9,098 nucleotides of DNA, from NCBI GenBank assembly GCA_002687025.1, contig NYZG01000332.1:1-9098 (forward strand). The letters are read 5' to 3'. Positions 6,640-9,098 of this stretch are shown here, one piece after another. Source of the stretch: Candidatus Poribacteria bacterium (GTDB lineage: Bacteria > Poribacteria > WGA-4E > GCA-2687025). Position numbers and translations under genes: made by a program. Positions within the stretch are counted from its first letter, which is position 1; the number at the start of each line of letters is the position of its first letter. The notes under the pieces are model-generated. The model saw only the letters and a program-made list of their open reading frames with translations, did no database searches and was not told the origin of the DNA.

Positions 6640-6668
6640 ATAGTAACGCCTAGATAGGAAGGCGGCAA
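6640..6668 (-). promoter_or_regulatory. Possible promoter for the DAHP synthase gene
   Basis: On the minus strand, TTGCCG (6668-6663) and TACTAT (6645-6640) are spaced by 17 nt, each matching 4 of 6 sigma-70 consensus bases. An overlapping TATAAG (6642-6637) matches 5 of 6, but with a 20-nt spacer. The segment is an AT-rich island in otherwise GC-rich DNA and lies about 85 nt upstream of the start codon. The organism's sigma-factor preference is unknown, so this is tentative. Confidence 0.3.
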
Positions 6669-6669
6669 A

Positions 6670-6705
6670 GCGACTTCCGCCGGTCGCGGCCGCGCGACTT
6701 CCGCC
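6670..6705. repeat. Tandem 12-bp direct repeat, 24-bp period
   Basis: GCGACTTCCGCC occurs exactly at 6670-6681 and again at 6694-6705, start to start 24 bp. Both copies lie between the macroglobulin stop and the promoter candidate for the DAHP synthase gene. The spacing puts the copies roughly on one face of the helix, as for a dimeric or paired activator or repressor site, but no known binding motif is recognised. Confidence 0.5.
6683..6698 (-). terminator. Hairpin after the alpha-2-macroglobulin gene, possible terminator
   Basis: GTCGCG (6683-6688) pairs with CGCGAC (6693-6698) around a 4-nt loop. It begins 28 nt beyond the macroglobulin stop in the direction of transcription. All six base pairs are perfect and mostly G-C. 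No U-run follows on the minus strand, so it is not a classic intrinsic terminator; it may act as a Rho-dependent pause site or mRNA end protector, or as part of an operator, since it overlaps the second 12-bp repeat. Confidence 0.35.
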
Positions 6706-6726
6706 CACTCCGCTCGAGAGGACACA

Positions 6727-9098
6727 TCACCGCGCTGACACGACGATCTCCTCGGGCGGGGCGATCGCCATCTTCTGCGGGTTGTAGTACTCGTAGGCCT
6801 TCGTCGGCCGAGTCTTCGCGCGGATCGGGTACTTGGCGCGGAGGCTGTAGTTGAGGTCAACCGGCGTCTGCGGCGCGATTTCATCGAAGTACACGATCAC
6901 CTGTCGCGGCGTGATCTCGTACTTCTCGATCACCCCTGTCGACACCATCGCCTCGAAGGCCGACGCCTCGACCGAGAACCCGGGCGGCAGTCCGAGGTCG
7001 ACGACGACCATCTTCGCGGGAGAAAACCCCCGGTTGACCACGGCGCACTCCACCGACACGACGTCGTCCTTCGCCATGCTCGTCCGGTCGTATTCGACGG
7101 TCACCTCGATGCCCCGGCCCTCGCCGCCGGGTCCGTCGCCGCCCCCGATCGGCCCGGACAGCCACGGCACGTAATGGCGACCGACAACCTGGAACAGCGG
7201 CCGCCCGCTCCCCCGCACGTCGAACGTCACCGCGTGCGCTCCCGGGTCCACAGGGCCAACGTCGATCAGGCGCGTCACATCGCTGTCGTTGGGCGTGATC
7301 TTCACGGTCTCGACCGTGGAGCCGTCCACGCGCACCGCGACTGTAGCGTCGACCGGCGCTGTCGCGCCCGTCCCGGCGAGCAACGCCTTCAGCGCCAGTA
7401 TCGTCGCCTGGGTCGTGTGCCACGTGCCGCGGGCGTCGCGCGTTTCGACGAGGTAGTTGAGCGCGCGATCCAGTAGCGCGGCGTGCCCGCCGCTCTGCGT
7501 CAGCGCCAGAGCTGCCATCGCGGTGGTCTCGAGCGTCGAGCCCACGCCGCGTGCGTGCGTGATGGTCGGGATTTCGCCCCGCCAATGAGCGCTGTCGCCC
7601 TCGACATCGGCGAGCCCGGCGAGCCGATCGAAGACATCGCGCGTGACGCGGTCCTTCGGCGCGGCGACGGCGAGAGCGTTCGCAAGTATGGCGAGCGTGT
7701 ACCCATCCTCCGCCGACTCCCAGTGGCCGCGAATGAACTCGACCGCCGACGCCAGGGCGTCCGGGCTCAGGCCGCTAGCCGCGAGCGCCCAGAGCACGTA
7801 TGCCGTTGGCAGCAGCTCGCTGTCCTGGATGCGACCCCAGCTCTCCTGGTGCAGGAACGCCGGGTCGGGCAGCCACGACCCGTCCGGCGTCTGCCGCCGC
7901 AGCAGGAACTGCTGTGTCCGTGCGATCACGGCCGGATCAACTTCATGCACGCCCGCCATGTCGTGGAACTCCAGCAGGCCGTACGCGGTCAGAACGGTGT
8001 TCGCCGGGGCATTCCCGAACCACTCGTAGCCGCCACCGTCGACCTCGAAGGACAGCAGCCGCTGGTATCCCAGACCGATGTACTGCTGCGCCTTCATCTG
8101 CACGTCGGGCGTGTTCTGTCCCGTAGCCCGCATGTACTGGAGCGCCAGGATGTTCGGATAGGTGGACGACGACGTCTGCTCGAAGCACCCCGAGGGCATC
8201 TGTAGTATCGCGTCCAGCCCTTCGACTATCTGGCTGAAGACGCCCGGGTGCAGCTTCACGAACAGTCGCGCGGAGTCCGGCAGGGCATCCGCTGGGATGT
8301 GCACCGTGGGCGCTTCATCGGCCGTCACGCGGCCGCTGACGGTCGTCTCGACCCGGCGTCCGTCCGGGACGACCTCGATCGGCCGTCGCACCGCGTCCGC
8401 CATCTGGGAGCCGAACGCGCGCACCGTCAACAGCCCGCGGCCGGGTTCGACTGCCCTGACGCGGAAGTACCGCGCGGTGACTGCGCCTTCGGCCAGAGTC
8501 GCGCTGATCTCCGCAGGGCCGGAAAGCTCGAACCAGTCGGCCGGTTCGATCTCGAGCCGCACCGTCTGCGGCCCGTCCAGGTAGTTGTAGAGAGCGACCG
8601 GCACGCTCACCTCGTCGCCGACGGTCAGCGAGACCGGCAGGTCGAGGTCGATGAAGAAGTCCTGGAAGACCCGTATGCCGGCGCTCATGCTACCGAGTCG
8701 GCCGTCCATCGCGGACGCCATTGAGGTCATTCGCCACGTCGTGATCGAATCGGCGAGCGTGAACGACAGCGAGGCGTCGCCGGCCTCGTCGGTGATGATC
8801 GAGGGCGCGGCGAGCAGCGTCTCGGGGAAGAACTCGCGGACCCGCGTCGGCGCGATGTCCGCCGCTCCGCCCGCCGACGGCCCGGCGGCGCGGCCGTCGC
8901 CGTCACGATCCGCGCCAAAGCCGCTCGTTGTCAAAGCCAACTCGCCCGCTCCCAAGGAGTCGAACACCATGCCTGCGGCGTCCATCTCGGCGACCGAGTC
9001 CCATCGCTCGAATCGACGTATGGCCCCATCCTCCCAGCGGAACCGCCACCCCCGGCCGAGCCTACTCGACGCCAGGTCCTCTGTGGACCCGCGGACGA
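6727..9098 (-). CDS. Bacterial alpha-2-macroglobulin, C-terminal part, 5'-truncated by window edge
   Basis: The minus-strand frame is open from the window end to the TGA at 6727-6729, giving 789 visible residues of a protein usually 1500-1900 long. The family traps proteases: cleavage of a bait region exposes a reactive thioester that binds the attacker. A Gly/Ala-rich stretch (visible 53-79, bases 8860-8940) sits where bait regions occur. It is followed by TRVREFFPETLL (84-95) and ADSITTWRM, the usual macroglobulin-domain signature after the bait. The thioester motif GCFEQ is at 303-307 (Cys codon 8185-8187, Gln codon 8176-8178). The helical thioester domain runs about 275-570, including RGTWHTTQATILALKALL. 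A beta domain and a Gly-rich linker follow, then a receptor-binding-type domain (about 662-789) with LGLPPGF, VIEKYEI and YEYYNP. It probably acts in the periplasm or outside the cell; the signal peptide or lipobox would lie outside the window. The usual partner gene for a PbpC-type transglycosylase is not on the visible side. Confidence 0.93.
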   Translation of the reverse strand, partial: VRGSTEDLASSRLGRGWRFRWEDGAIRRFERWDSVAEMDAAGMVFDSLGAGELALTTSGFGADRDGDGRAAGPSAGGAADIAPTRVREFFPETLLAAPSIITDEAGDASLSFTLADSITTWRMTSMASAMDGRLGSMSAGIRVFQDFFIDLDLPVSLTVGDEVSVPVALYNYLDGPQTVRLEIEPADWFELSGPAEISATLAEGAVTARYFRVRAVEPGRGLLTVRAFGSQMADAVRRPIEVVPDGRRVETTVSGRVTADEAPTVHIPADALPDSARLFVKLHPGVFSQIVEGLDAILQMPSGCFEQTSSSTYPNILALQYMRATGQNTPDVQMKAQQYIGLGYQRLLSFEVDGGGYEWFGNAPANTVLTAYGLLEFHDMAGVHEVDPAVIARTQQFLLRRQTPDGSWLPDPAFLHQESWGRIQDSELLPTAYVLWALAASGLSPDALASAVEFIRGHWESAEDGYTLAILANALAVAAPKDRVTRDVFDRLAGLADVEGDSAHWRGEIPTITHARGVGSTLETTAMAALALTQSGGHAALLDRALNYLVETRDARGTWHTTQATILALKALLAGTGATAPVDATVAVRVDGSTVETVKITPNDSDVTRLIDVGPVDPGAHAVTFDVRGSGRPLFQVVGRHYVPWLSGPIGGGDGPGGEGRGIEVTVEYDRTSMAKDDVVSVECAVVNRGFSPAKMVVVDLGLPPGFSVEASAFEAMVSTGVIEKYEITPRQVIVYFDEIAPQTPVDLNYSLRAKYPIRAKTRPTKAYEYYNPQKMAIAPPEEIVVSAR

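Noticed and set aside
7483..8205. 240-codon open frame on the plus strand
   Set aside because: It is wholly antisense to the thioester domain of the alpha-2-macroglobulin, whose frame is certain.
1..9098. tRNA, rRNA, CRISPR arrays, insertion sequences or phage genes
   Set aside because: Reading both strands showed no cloverleaf-like gene, regular spacer array, transposase motif or terminal inverted repeats.

Overview
The window is high-GC bacterial DNA with tightly packed genes and no visible RNA genes, insertion sequences, phage genes or CRISPR array. A predicted outer-membrane barrel protein of the DUF5916 type and a bacterial alpha-2-macroglobulin point to a Gram-negative, double-membraned organism. 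DUF5916 proteins are common in Bacteroidota/Gemmatimonadota/Acidobacteriota-like and related uncultured lineages. The phylum cannot be fixed from this sequence alone, and most products match their families only loosely.

Layout. Plus strand, left half: (1) the C-terminal 638 residues of a DUF5916 barrel protein, cut by the left window edge; (2) after 84 nt, an N-terminal-cysteine (Ntn) amide hydrolase with an extra C-terminal beta domain; (3) after a 203-nt gap, a short UvrC/Cho-like GIY-YIG nuclease; (4) overlapping it by 11 nt, a membrane-anchored von Willebrand factor A (VWA) protein of the BatA/BatB type. Minus strand, right half: (5) an AroF-type DAHP synthase (first step of the shikimate pathway), whose stop lies 7 nt from the VWA stop (convergent genes); (6) upstream of it, across a 170-nt non-coding gap, the C-terminal 789 residues of an alpha-2-macroglobulin with an intact thioester motif, cut by the right window edge.

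The genes do not form one obvious pathway. The nuclease/VWA pair is the only clear translational unit. The DUF5916 barrel and the macroglobulin both belong to the cell envelope. The hydrolase, nuclease and DAHP synthase are cytoplasmic. The main points of interest are a DAHP synthase whose erythrose-4-phosphate loop departs from the usual KPRTS motif, a half-length UvrC that keeps its four cysteines and UVR motif but has lost the second nuclease domain, and a compact set of repeats and a hairpin in the gap ahead of the DAHP synthase gene. I see no convincing new multi-gene system.
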